A stretch of 64,000 nt of DNA from Bdellovibrionales bacterium (lineage in GTDB: Bacteria; Bdellovibrionota; Bdellovibrionia; Bdellovibrionales; JAKFYE01): contig JAKFYE010000016.1 in assembly GCA_021731045.1 (NCBI GenBank), positions 32,259-96,258 on the forward strand, in the 5' to 3' direction. The position numbers were made by a program, and so were the translations under genes. The notes beneath the pieces are model-generated. The model did not search any database. It was given only the letters and a program-made list of their open reading frames with translations, and had not been told where the DNA came from. This document shows, piece by piece, positions 1 to 7,911 of the stretch. The stretch's first letter is position 1. Each line of letters starts with the position of its first letter.

Positions 1-127
1 ATTCTGCCGAAAAACTAAAAAACGAAACTAAAATAATCAGATAAAGCGAAATCATGGCGGGCTTATCCGCACGAAAGCGCTTCCAACGCTTGAGGGTGAC
101 TTCGTTTTTTATCAATCGTTTAATCAT
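1..127 (-). CDS. ABC transporter permease, YejE-like, N-terminal part (cut by window edge)
   Basis: Reading the minus strand from an ATG at 127 gives 42 codons to the window edge. They encode a positively charged, Lys/Arg-rich N-terminus followed by the start of a hydrophobic segment (IISLYLIILV-like). The ATG overlaps the stop of the upstream permease by 4 bases (ATGA), the usual arrangement of the two permeases in dipeptide/microcin-C type importers. The identity as the second permease rests on this operon position and the typical N-terminus, because the conserved EAA loop lies outside the window. Confidence 0.7.
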   Translation of the reverse strand, partial: MIKRLIKNEVTLKRWKRFRADKPAMISLYLIILVSFFSFSAE

Positions 128-1161
128 TTAAAATCAATCCTCGGATCGACCACCACGTACATTAAATCTGAAATAATATTTCCCGCTAAAAACAAAACGC
201 TCTGAATAAAAATCAAACCCATAATCACATTGTAATCTCGCGACAAAACAGATTTATAACTGAGCAAGCCAATCCCATCGAGTTGAAAAATAGTTTCTAG
301 TAAAAGCGAGCCCGCAAAAAATACCGACAAAAAGCTTCCGATACCAGTTGCGATCGGGATCATCGCATTTCGTAAGGCGTGCTTAAGGTAAACTGTTTTT
401 TCATCGAGACCTTTTGCACGTGCGGTCCGCACATAATCTTTCGAAATTTCTTCGATGAGTGAATTGCGCATCAGCATCGTCAGCGTGGTGAAAGATCCAA
501 TCATGTAGCACAGCAGAGGTAAAACAAAATGAAGCAGACGGTCCCAGATTTGCCCGGCAAATGTGAGCTCAGAATAATTATCTGATTTTAATCCGCCAAT
601 AGGAAACCAATCATAAAAACTTCCACCGGCAAAATACACAATAAGTAAGATTCCCAACATAAAAGATGGGATCGAATAAAAAACAAACAATACAAAACTA
701 CTCAAGAGATCAAAAGCGGATCCCTTTTTAACCGCCTTCCAAACTCCCAGCGGAATACAAACGAGGTACGTTAAAATAAAAGAGGCCACGCCAAATTGAA
801 TCGAAACCGGAAATTTACTTACGATCACGTCTATGACGGGCTCTTCGTAAGTAAAACTGTCTCCAAAATCTAAACGGCAAAGATTTTTAAGCCAAAGGAT
901 GTAGCGTTCATGCATAGGTTTATCAAAACCGTATTGTTTTTTTAACGCCTCTATCACTTCGTTAGAAACGCCCTGCTGCCCGCTGGACCCGCCAAGGTTA
1001 TTGACTCCGCTTGCACCGGCCCCGCCTCCAAAACGCATCTGCTGAAGTTTTTGTTCAATCGGGCTACCGGGAGCCAAATTTATTATAATAAAAACAATTA
1101 AGGTAATCCCAAATAGCGTAGGGATCACCAGTAGCAGTCGTCTTAGGACATATTCAAACAC
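124..1161 (-). CDS. Peptide-type ABC transporter permease (DppB/YejB family)
   Basis: Inner-membrane permease of a peptide/nickel-type ABC importer, 345 aa. It begins with the characteristic family start (MFEYVLRRLLLVIPTLFG), then has a periplasmic loop carrying a Gly/Ser-rich stretch at about residues 45-65, five further membrane segments, and the cytoplasmic EAA-type loop with KDYVRTARAKGL near residues 240-252, which contacts the ATPase. The long periplasmic insert before the first conserved loop resembles YejB of the microcin-C transporter more than DppB. It lies 3 bp after the solute-binding protein gene and overlaps the next permease by 4 bp, so the three are one operon; the ATPase is presumably beyond the left edge. 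Confidence 0.88.
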   Translation of the reverse strand: MFEYVLRRLLLVIPTLFGITLIVFIIINLAPGSPIEQKLQQMRFGGGAGASGVNNLGGSSGQQGVSNEVIEALKKQYGFDKPMHERYILWLKNLCRLDFGDSFTYEEPVIDVIVSKFPVSIQFGVASFILTYLVCIPLGVWKAVKKGSAFDLLSSFVLFVFYSIPSFMLGILLIVYFAGGSFYDWFPIGGLKSDNYSELTFAGQIWDRLLHFVLPLLCYMIGSFTTLTMLMRNSLIEEISKDYVRTARAKGLDEKTVYLKHALRNAMIPIATGIGSFLSVFFAGSLLLETIFQLDGIGLLSYKSVLSRDYNVIMGLIFIQSVLFLAGNIISDLMYVVVDPRIDFK

Positions 1162-1164
1162 GTT

Positions 1165-2757
1165 CTATTCCGTCCACCAATATTTCGTGCCCACCGTGTA
1201 CTTGAACGTATCTTTTGGCTTTTTTATTTTCGCATTATGCGCATACAAAACATACTGTGACGTAAATAAGAATATGTACGGTGCATCGCCAGCAATAATT
1301 TCGTCTATTTTACGAATGATCGATATGCGTTTTTTTCGATTCAGCTCAACTCTTGCTTGATCAATAAGTTTGTCAACCTCTGGATTACTGTAGCTTACAA
1401 AGTTAGAACCGGAGTTGGCGATACTCTCTGTATGCCATAATTGCTTTTCTTCCCATTCGACCTCACCATTACCCCAAGCCAAGGTCACACAATCAAATTT
1501 TCTTTCATCTAGCGCTTTTACAAATGAATTCCATTCGATGTTTTTTATTTGAATGTCGACACCAACTTTTTTCGCATCCTCTTTGTATATCGTTAAATAT
1601 TTATTGAAGTCTTCATTGGGATTCATAATTGTGAAGCTGAGCTCTTTCTTCTGCCCGCCGATCATTTTATCAAGAATGCCATTCTTATCCGTGTCAGACC
1701 AGCCCGCTTTTTTCAAAATGTCTAGGGCCTTTTTAGTATCAAACTCAAGTGGCTTCACATTTGGAGAATGATAATCGCTCATAGGATAAACGGGGCCTGG
1801 CATAAGTAGAGACATATTGAAACGAAACTTTTCGTTCATCAACCGACGGTTGAGTAGGTGCGCCAAGGCGATACGCACATTTTTATCTGAGAACAGTTCA
1901 TTTTTTAGATTCCATCCAAAAAATCCATAGCCTTTAGGCGATTTATTTTCAGTTTTAACTTTTATGAGTTTTGTACCCCACTCAGGACCTTTCGACTTAA
2001 GCATGTATTGCTCAGGCGACATGCCAATAAAATCTAAATCTCCTTTTTTAAACATTTCTAGGTACACGTTCTCTTCTTTTACAATTTTAAAAACAATCGT
2101 TTCAAAATTCCAAACAGCTTTGTTTTCAGGAAGTTTAAAGCCGTACCAATCTTTATTTCTTCTTAAAATTATTTTTGAACCTTTATCGTAAGATTCAAAA
2201 ACGTAAGGCCCACTTCCCACTAAGGTTTTATTAAGTTTTTTATTCCCTGCATCTTCATAAACATGTTTAGGGAGAATAAGGGTCGTGGCTATTGTTTGCA
2301 AATTTAGGATGTATTTCTTTTTAAATTTAAATTTTAAGTGGCGCGCATCCACAACTTCCGGAGTTCCAATGTTTTCGTAATAAGGACGCTTGCTCGCAGC
2401 ACTAAACTTGTCGTTCCAAATAACATCAAAACTAAATTTGACATCTTCAGCCGTCACCGGCGATCCATCGTGAAACTTTGCCCCTTCACGCAATGTGAGG
2501 GTGTATTCCATTTCATCTTTTGAGCCTTCTATTTTTTCTGCCAACGCAGGTTTCAATTCGTAAGTATCAGGGTCGTTAACAAGCAAGGTATCAAAAACAT
2601 ACCCCTGCACAGTTGATGATACGACTTCGCTGGAATTCACCGGATGCAAGGTCGCGGGATCTGAATCCAACATCTGAGTAAAATTTCCGCCAATCTTAAC
2701 CGCATTCGCCGAACTCAAAAATCCAAACAGAACTAAACTAAAAAATAGTGCCTTCAT
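1165..2757 (-). CDS. Extracellular solute-binding protein, family 5 (peptide ABC transporter)
   Basis: Periplasmic binding protein of 530 aa that captures peptides for the permeases downstream. A Sec signal peptide is visible (MKALFFSLVLFGFLSSANA), followed by the family 5 fold: the LREGAKFHDGSPVTAEDVKF signature near residues 90-110 is typical, as is the GSGPYVFESY segment. The C-terminal half contains the DTKKALDILKKAGW helix. The ATG is preceded by GGAGGAAAT. The protein is shorter than YejA proteins and the ligand cannot be read from the sequence. It is the first gene of the operon with the permeases. Confidence 0.9.
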   Translation of the reverse strand: MKALFFSLVLFGFLSSANAVKIGGNFTQMLDSDPATLHPVNSSEVVSSTVQGYVFDTLLVNDPDTYELKPALAEKIEGSKDEMEYTLTLREGAKFHDGSPVTAEDVKFSFDVIWNDKFSAASKRPYYENIGTPEVVDARHLKFKFKKKYILNLQTIATTLILPKHVYEDAGNKKLNKTLVGSGPYVFESYDKGSKIILRRNKDWYGFKLPENKAVWNFETIVFKIVKEENVYLEMFKKGDLDFIGMSPEQYMLKSKGPEWGTKLIKVKTENKSPKGYGFFGWNLKNELFSDKNVRIALAHLLNRRLMNEKFRFNMSLLMPGPVYPMSDYHSPNVKPLEFDTKKALDILKKAGWSDTDKNGILDKMIGGQKKELSFTIMNPNEDFNKYLTIYKEDAKKVGVDIQIKNIEWNSFVKALDERKFDCVTLAWGNGEVEWEEKQLWHTESIANSGSNFVSYSNPEVDKLIDQARVELNRKKRISIIRKIDEIIAGDAPYIFLFTSQYVLYAHNAKIKKPKDTFKYTVGTKYWWTE

Positions 2758-2914
2758 ATTTCCTCCGAAAATGACCTTCTAAAAGTATGAGTGAGTGGAG
2801 TTATAGGAGCAATGGCTTCGCTGATTAAGACTCAAAGCAGCATCTCGACTGAGGCTCTATTTTTTTCGTAACCGATCAGATATATCCGTTACAGAAGAAC
2901 TCTCAGGAGGAAAA

Positions 2915-3934
2915 ATGTCATTTGATCCCAATGCACGCGCAACAGAAGACGCAGGAATTTTTGGCCTGCCCTATTCGGCAGCGGAATCGAATTTGATTAT
3001 TATCCCCGTTCCTTGGGAGGCCACGACTTCATATGGAAGCGGAACCTCTAAAGGGCCCGAGGCTATTTTAGAAGCCAGCAAGCAGGTTGACCTTTTTGAT
3101 TTTGAAACCGGAAAATCTTACGAGCTTGGCTATCATATGTTGAAAATTGATAAGTCTTTAAAAACGCTGAACGCCCAAGCAAAAAAACTCGCGGTGCAAG
3201 CTCGCACCCTAGAAGACAAAGGCGCGCCGGCCAAAAAAATCGCGACGCTAAAAAAACAAGTCAATACGATCAGCGATAAAGTGAACTCTTGGGTCTACAA
3301 AAAAGCTCAAGAATATATATCGAAAGGAAAGTTAGTCGCGCTCGTCGGTGGCGATCACTCCTCGCCATACGGAATTATCCACGCTGTCAGCGAAAAATAT
3401 CACGGTAACTTTGGGGTTCTACACATCGATGCTCATCATGATCTTCGCCAAGCCTACGAGGGTTTTACGCATTCGCACGCCTCCATTATGTACAACGTGA
3501 TGGAAGCGCCTTTTGCTCCTAAAAAACTCGTACAAGTGGGCATTCGCGATTTTTCAGAACAAGAAAAAGATTATGCTAAACAAAAAGGAATTTCTGTTTT
3601 TTACGATACCGAAATTCAAAATCGAAAATTAAGTGGCGAAACTTGGGCCTCTATTGTTCGCGACATTATCGCGCAACTGCCACAAAACGTTTACATTTCA
3701 TTTGATATCGACGGCCTGTCTCCATTTTTCTGCCCAAACACCGGCACCCCAGTTCCAGGTGGTTTAGACTATTCCGAAGCATTATTTTTATTCAAAGCTC
3801 TCAAAGAAAGTAAAAAGACGATCATCGGTTTTGATCTTAATGAAGTCGCCCCCGGCAAAGACACCGAATGGGACGCTAACGTCGGCGCACGGCTTCTCTA
3901 CAAAATGGCCGGCTGGACAATGCTAACCAACTAA
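2915..3934 (+). CDS. Agmatinase/arginase family ureohydrolase
   Basis: Binuclear manganese ureohydrolase, most like agmatinase (agmatine to putrescine plus urea). All the metal ligands are present: H148 in GGDHS (145-149), D172, H174 and D176 in DAHHD, and D264 and D266 in SFDIDG. The TGTPVPGGL loop after the last motif is agmatinase-like. At 339 aa it is longer than usual; a Lys/Ala-rich helical insertion at about residues 78-125 accounts for the excess. The ATG follows a strong AGGAGGAAAA site. Substrate (agmatine, guanidinobutyrate, formiminoglutamate) cannot be fixed from the sequence. It converges with the next gene, overlapping by 12 bp. Confidence 0.85.
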   Translation: MSFDPNARATEDAGIFGLPYSAAESNLIIIPVPWEATTSYGSGTSKGPEAILEASKQVDLFDFETGKSYELGYHMLKIDKSLKTLNAQAKKLAVQARTLEDKGAPAKKIATLKKQVNTISDKVNSWVYKKAQEYISKGKLVALVGGDHSSPYGIIHAVSEKYHGNFGVLHIDAHHDLRQAYEGFTHSHASIMYNVMEAPFAPKKLVQVGIRDFSEQEKDYAKQKGISVFYDTEIQNRKLSGETWASIVRDIIAQLPQNVYISFDIDGLSPFFCPNTGTPVPGGLDYSEALFLFKALKESKKTIIGFDLNEVAPGKDTEWDANVGARLLYKMAGWTMLTN

Positions 3935-4444
3935 CTCTATCCAATAGCGACGAATCGTTTCTTTATCCTCATCGTCCCAAACTTTGTCTTGAAGTTGACC
4001 ATTAAAGCGCTCAATAATTTTCCAGGATGGAATGTTTTCATCTGCACACGTGACCATTATTGACTCTAATCCTAAATTTTTACAGTACTCCAATGACTGA
4101 CGGACCATCTCTGTCGCATAGCCTTTATTTCTGTAGGATTTTGCAACGGAATATCCTAAGTGACCGCCACGCTTACGTAAATATTCATTTAACTCATGCC
4201 GTACACTCACCCGACCAATAATTTTTCCATCTAAAAATCCGTACAGCATAGAGTGTGGGACTCGACCAGGTGCTATACCAATACCTTGATTCTCGTTTTG
4301 TAAAATCAGAAGCATCTCTTGATAAGACATTCCTGGCTTCCAAGAAAATGTGTACCAACTCAATTCATTAGGCTGCCATTCCTTAAGCCCTTCGAAAAAT
4401 AAAGATTCATCGTTTTGATTCAACTGTCTTAAAACTAAATTCAT
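3923..4444 (-). CDS. GNAT family N-acetyltransferase (RimJ-like)
   Basis: Acetyl-CoA dependent N-acetyltransferase of about 173 aa. The core GNAT region is readable: GHLGYSVAKSYRNKGYATEM is motif A with the pyrophosphate-binding Arg/Gly loop, followed by the NIPSWKIIERFN segment of the C-terminal strand and helix. It resembles acetyltransferases acting on small molecules or N-termini; the substrate is unknown. An upstream in-frame TTG at 4480 would add 12 residues, but the ATG at 4444 fits the start of the first beta strand (NLVLRQL), so it is preferred. The 3' end overlaps the ureohydrolase convergently. Confidence 0.85.
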   Translation of the reverse strand: MNLVLRQLNQNDESLFFEGLKEWQPNELSWYTFSWKPGMSYQEMLLILQNENQGIGIAPGRVPHSMLYGFLDGKIIGRVSVRHELNEYLRKRGGHLGYSVAKSYRNKGYATEMVRQSLEYCKNLGLESIMVTCADENIPSWKIIERFNGQLQDKVWDDEDKETIRRYWIELVG

Positions 4445-4912
4445 GTATAAAAATTCGCCCGAATTACACTTTATGTCCAATTAGATTTTATTCTTAAAAC
4501 TATTCAGTTTGCTTCTAAGAAGTCAGTTAGGTTTACACCTAGTATATCAAAAAAGGAGGCTAAGGCAGATTCCAGATCATAACGCAAGACTGGTAGGATG
4601 ACTTGTTCTACATCCAAGGCACGGAGAGAACACAGGCTTCAAGCGCCCGTTCCGTTTGGGCCGACCTCGAAGTGGGGAAAAATATTTTAATTAGACTGGT
4701 CGGGGCGGCTTCAAGGGGGCGTTGGAGCCCCAACAGCCGTCCGCCGGGTTTTTAGGTAAAATATTTTTGGGGTCAGTTGTTTCGTGATTTTAGCGACGGA
4801 GGGTTAGAGAGGGATGGGATGAGATTTGAGGATCAATGGAGTTTGAAAATGAATGGAGATTTGGAGATCGGTGTTGGAAGTGTGAGATAAGATTGAGTTG
4901 ATAAGTATATTT

Positions 4913-4930
4913 ACCTGTCGTGCGACAGGT
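4913..4930. repeat. 18 bp palindrome, copy 1
   Basis: ACCTGTCGTGCGACAGGT: two 8-base arms around a TG centre, followed by GAATTTTA. Same orientation as the copies at 5033 and 5381. Confidence 0.9.
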
Positions 4931-5032
4931 GAATTTTAGGTTGTGAAGTTCTGGCGGCTTGGAAAATTCAGGAGAGTTGTCGTGGTGTGGAAATTATTTT
5001 TTAATTAAATATTTTTTTGATGATGGATATTT

Positions 5033-5050
5033 ACCTGTCGCGCGACAGGT
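5033..5050. repeat. 18 bp palindrome, copy 2
   Basis: ACCTGTCGCGCGACAGGT, a perfect palindrome, again followed by GAATTTTAG. It sits in a 58 bp direct repeat shared with copy 1. Confidence 0.9.
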
Positions 5051-5380
5051 GAATTTTAGTTTGTGAAGTTCTAGCGGCTTGGAAAAGTTTTTGTTGTCTA
5101 GAGTTTTTATGTGAAAGCTTGGCGGGCGGGCGTGGCCCTTAAATGGGCCCTTGAGCCCGTTCCGTTTGGGCCGAATTTGATGTGGGGAAAAATATTTTAA
5201 TTAGGTTGGTCGTGGCGGCTTCAAGGGGGCGTTGGAGCCCCAACAACCGCCGCTGGGTTTTGAGGTAAAATATTTTTTGGGTCAGAAGTTTCGTGTTTTT
5301 GGTGACGAAGGGTTAGAGGGGGAGAGGTTGAGATTTGAGGATGGATGAAGATTTGAAGTTCGGTATTGGAAAGATTATTT

Positions 5381-5398
5381 ACCTGTCGTGCGACAGGT
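5381..5398. repeat. 18 bp palindrome, copy 3
   Basis: ACCTGTCGTGCGACAGGT followed by GAATTTTAT. It forms the inner end of the long repeat unit directly upstream of the HNH gene. Confidence 0.9.
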
Positions 5399-5655
5399 GA
5401 ATTTTATTAGAATAATTATTTGTTTTATTTTGAAAAATACTTGACGTGTTTTTTGTTTCTTATTCGTTTGATTGTGGAATTTAAATACGTGTTTGTTTTT
5501 GTTTTGGTGGTTTTGCTTTTATCTTTTAATCTTGATGGCGTAATAAAGTTATAGATGTGTTTTGAATTGATTCTTTGAGAGTGTTTTATGTTCATCAACT
5601 TGATGTTTTAAAACCTATGTTATGGTTTCTTTCTGATTTGTAAGGAGAGATTTTC

Positions 5656-6477
5656 ATGACAGATTCTTTAGAACAAAACATGCAGCTTGAGATTCATCAA
5701 AGGGCTCTTGGGATTGTTGAGCGTTATAAACGGGTTGAAGCTGAGCTGCTAGATATTTTACAACAAGCAGATGAGTACCGGGTTTATTATCTTTTTGAAT
5801 GTAAGAACCTTCATGAGTACGCTATGAATATCTTAAAGCTTTCTGAAAGTGTTGCGTTTAACTTTATTACCGTTGCTCGTAAGGCTAAAGAAGTGCCAGA
5901 GCTAAAAGTCATTATTGAGTCGGGAGCGCTAAGTGTATCAAAGGCTCGAAAGATTACTCCTGTGCTAACTTCAGAGAATCAAAAAGAATGGCTGCAGATG
6001 GCAGTTCAACTGCCGCAGCGTAAACTTGAACAATGCGTTGCTAAGGCTTGCCCCAAACAGGCTGTTCCTGAACGAATGAAGTTTGTAAGTGAGGATCGAC
6101 TTAACTTGCAACTTGGTATTTCAGAATCATTAAGTCGCAAACTTAAACGAGCGCAAGATCTTGAATCGCAGAAAAAGAGAAAGTCTGTAAGCCTTGAAGA
6201 GACTCTTGAAGCTCTACTGGATCTTTATCTTAAAGAACAAGATCCAGTACAAAAATCTGAAAGGCTAAAAAACCGAAAGAATCTATCTGTCGCACGACAG
6301 GTAACTTTAAGAGATCAGGGACAGTGCACATTTACCTATAAAAATGGGGATCGTTGTAAAGATCAGAGATGGATTGATACCCATCACGTTATTCCTAAAA
6401 GCTTAGGAGGTTCAAATTCGCTCGAGAACCTTGTGACCCTTTGCTCTGGGCATCATAAACTTATGCATGCTCATTAA
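5656..6477 (+). CDS. HNH endonuclease
   Basis: Putative DNA endonuclease of 273 aa. The C-terminus carries a complete HNH domain: RDQGQCTFTYKNGDRC (a CxnC zinc-knuckle pair), DTHHVIPKSLGGSN with the catalytic His pair, and ENLVTLCSGHHKLMH at the end. The N-terminal 150 residues are helical, with segments repeated in the family (HEYAMNILKLSESVAFNFI), and resemble the DUF222-like regulatory part of such proteins. The ATG follows AAGGAGAGATTTTC. An 18 bp palindrome found repeatedly in the flanks also lies inside the coding region just before the HNH domain. Flanking inverted repeats suggest that the gene belongs to a mobile or formerly mobile unit. Confidence 0.88.
   Translation: MTDSLEQNMQLEIHQRALGIVERYKRVEAELLDILQQADEYRVYYLFECKNLHEYAMNILKLSESVAFNFITVARKAKEVPELKVIIESGALSVSKARKITPVLTSENQKEWLQMAVQLPQRKLEQCVAKACPKQAVPERMKFVSEDRLNLQLGISESLSRKLKRAQDLESQKKRKSVSLEETLEALLDLYLKEQDPVQKSERLKNRKNLSVARQVTLRDQGQCTFTYKNGDRCKDQRWIDTHHVIPKSLGGSNSLENLVTLCSGHHKLMHAH
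6285..6302. repeat. 18 bp palindrome inside the HNH coding sequence
   Basis: ATCTGTCGCACGACAGGT, one base different from the intergenic copies, encodes residues of the stretch LSVARQV immediately before the HNH domain. Confidence 0.85.
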
Positions 6478-6503
6478 AACCAAAAATGCCTTGGCAAGAA
6501 TTC

Positions 6504-6521
6504 GCCTGTCGCGCGACAGGT
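6504..6521. repeat. 18 bp palindrome, copy downstream of HNH gene
   Basis: GCCTGTCGCGCGACAGGT, with a perfect 16 bp core. Its flank (GAATT on the opposite strand) shows it is inverted relative to the upstream copies. Confidence 0.85.
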
Positions 6522-6531
6522 AAAAAGAACT

Positions 6532-6604
6532 AAAAGGTGCCTACCACCTTTTGAACTAAAAGGTGCCTACCACCTTTTGAACTAAAAGGTGCCTACCACC
6601 TTTT
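6532..6604. repeat. Three tandem REP-like hairpins
   Basis: AAAAGGTGCCTACCACCTTTT occurs three times at 6532, 6558 and 6584, with a strict 26 bp period and a GAACT spacer. Each copy has 8-base complementary arms around CCTAC and would form a stable hairpin. A fourth copy lies at 6929. Confidence 0.92.
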
Positions 6605-6646
6605 GTGGATGCAACGAATTAACAAAAGGTATCTTGGTAAGAACTC

Positions 6647-6815
6647 ACCTGTCGCACGACAGATAAATAGTCTTTCCAACACCGATCTTCAAATCTCAAC
6701 CTCTCCATTTCTAACCCTTTGTCGCCAAAAACACGAAACAGCTGATCCAAAAAATATTTAACGATAAACATCAGCGGCGGCTGTTGGGGCTCCAACGCCC
6801 CCTTGAAGCCGCTAC
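6647..6815. repeat. Inverted copy of the long repeat unit, starting with the palindrome
   Basis: Read on the minus strand, this matches the unit upstream of the HNH gene: CGGCTTCAAGGGGGCGTTGG, the GTTTCGTGTTTTTGG segment, GGAGAGGTTGAGATTTGA, and finally the palindrome (6647-6664, ACCTGTCGCACGACAGAT). It therefore brackets the HNH gene with the copy ending at 5398. A short minus-strand open frame across it is not a credible gene. Confidence 0.8.
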
Positions 6816-6928
6816 GCAAATTTCTGGCAAATATTTTTTCACGATGAAATTAGACGTGAAGGCTGGCTCAAGGGGTCTCTGCGGACCCACGCCATCCTAC
6901 CGGTGTTTCTCGTGGAAGTATTAGTAAC

Positions 6929-6949
6929 AAAAGGTGCCGACCACCTTTT
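6929..6949. repeat. REP-like hairpin, fourth copy
   Basis: AAAAGGTGCCGACCACCTTTT, one base different in the loop from the tandem copies. It lies 4 bp past the stop codon of the MscS gene and could also act in 3' end formation. Confidence 0.85.
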
Positions 6950-6953
6950 GTGT

Positions 6954-7847
6954 TCAAACGGATTTTGTCCAAACGGTGCGTTGCGGGAAGGGGATTTCGA
7001 TATTCTCTAGATCGAAACGGTTTTTGATTCGCATGTTGAGCTCGCGTTTTAATTGCCACTGATTGCCCGGAAGCATTTTTATTTGCATACGGACGATAAT
7101 TTCAGATGCCCCAAACTCTTCAATTCCTAAAACTGCGGGCTCTTCAAGAACTACAGAATTGTAATCGCTTTTTAGTTTCTTACCTTCTTCCGAAAGAATT
7201 TTCATAACTTTTGGCATATCCGAATGATAAGCAACTCCAATTTTGAAATCGAGCTGCGACCAATCTTTCGTCATATTGCGAACGACGTTAATACTGCCAT
7301 TTGTTTTGACGATTAAAACGCCTTCACCATTGCGCAGTTGAGTTGTTCGCAAATTTAATTGCTCAACAAATCCAGAATCTCCGTCAAGATTCACGTAATC
7401 GCCTTGCCCGTATTGATCCTCGAGAATAATAAAAAACCCGGAAATCACGTCCTTAACTAAGTTCTGTGCTCCAAAACCAATGGCTAAAGAAGCAACCCCA
7501 GCCGTCGCTAAGATCGGCCGAATATCAAGTCCCAAAATATCCAGGGTCATGAGCGTGATGATCAAATATCCCACCAACACCAGTCCGTGATGAGCAATCC
7601 CTGAAAGTGTCTGTCGTCGCACGGTCGCGCGCATGCGATCTTGAGGGCTTGCATCGATCATGTTGTAATCAATCAATTTACCCATAAGTTGCTGCGCAAA
7701 TTTATCTACCCATCGAACAATAAACATTCCAAAGACCACGGCAAAGACCGCAAGTCCTACACGACCAAAAAAACTCAGGAGCAATTCTGGAGATAATATT
7801 TTGCCAATGTTCTCTAGATTTAAATCTGACCAATTAATCTTTTCCAT
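6954..7847 (-). CDS. Small-conductance mechanosensitive channel, MscS family
   Basis: Inner-membrane mechanosensitive channel of 297 aa. The N-terminal part has membrane segments at about residues 25-45, 75-105 and 110-130. The pore helix has the Gly/Ala-rich pattern TAGVASLAIGFGAQNLVKDV typical of MscS TM3. The beta domain follows (GDYVNLDGDSGFVEQLNLRT) and then the alpha/beta C-terminal domain ending in ENIEIPFPQRTV. The ATG is preceded by AAAGGACC. The gene stands alone and borders the repeat island at its 3' end. Confidence 0.93.
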   Translation of the reverse strand: MEKINWSDLNLENIGKILSPELLLSFFGRVGLAVFAVVFGMFIVRWVDKFAQQLMGKLIDYNMIDASPQDRMRATVRRQTLSGIAHHGLVLVGYLIITLMTLDILGLDIRPILATAGVASLAIGFGAQNLVKDVISGFFIILEDQYGQGDYVNLDGDSGFVEQLNLRTTQLRNGEGVLIVKTNGSINVVRNMTKDWSQLDFKIGVAYHSDMPKVMKILSEEGKKLKSDYNSVVLEEPAVLGIEEFGASEIIVRMQIKMLPGNQWQLKRELNMRIKNRFDLENIEIPFPQRTVWTKSV

Positions 7848-7911
7848 ATAGTGGTCCTTTAATATATAAGTAAGGGCGTATTCCCAGGAAGCTTAATAGT
7901 AGGAATTGAAC

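Larger units (their letters stand above)
4500..5655. repeat. Gene-free repeat region upstream of the HNH gene
   Basis: No convincing gene is seen here. The stretch consists of repeats: two direct copies of a roughly 190-250 bp unit (about 4640-4930 and 5150-5398), each carrying CGGCTTCAAGGGGGCGTTGG, a TAAAATATTTTT segment and a GGGTTAGAG segment, and ending in an 18 bp palindrome. A further 58 bp direct repeat around the palindromes occurs at about 4907-4964 and 5027-5084. An inverted copy of the unit lies beyond the HNH gene at about 6647-6815. Confidence 0.75.

Noticed and set aside
6619..6819. Minus-strand 66-codon frame in the repeat island
   Set aside because: It lies entirely in the inverted repeat unit and contains the palindrome; the other copies of the unit do not keep the frame.
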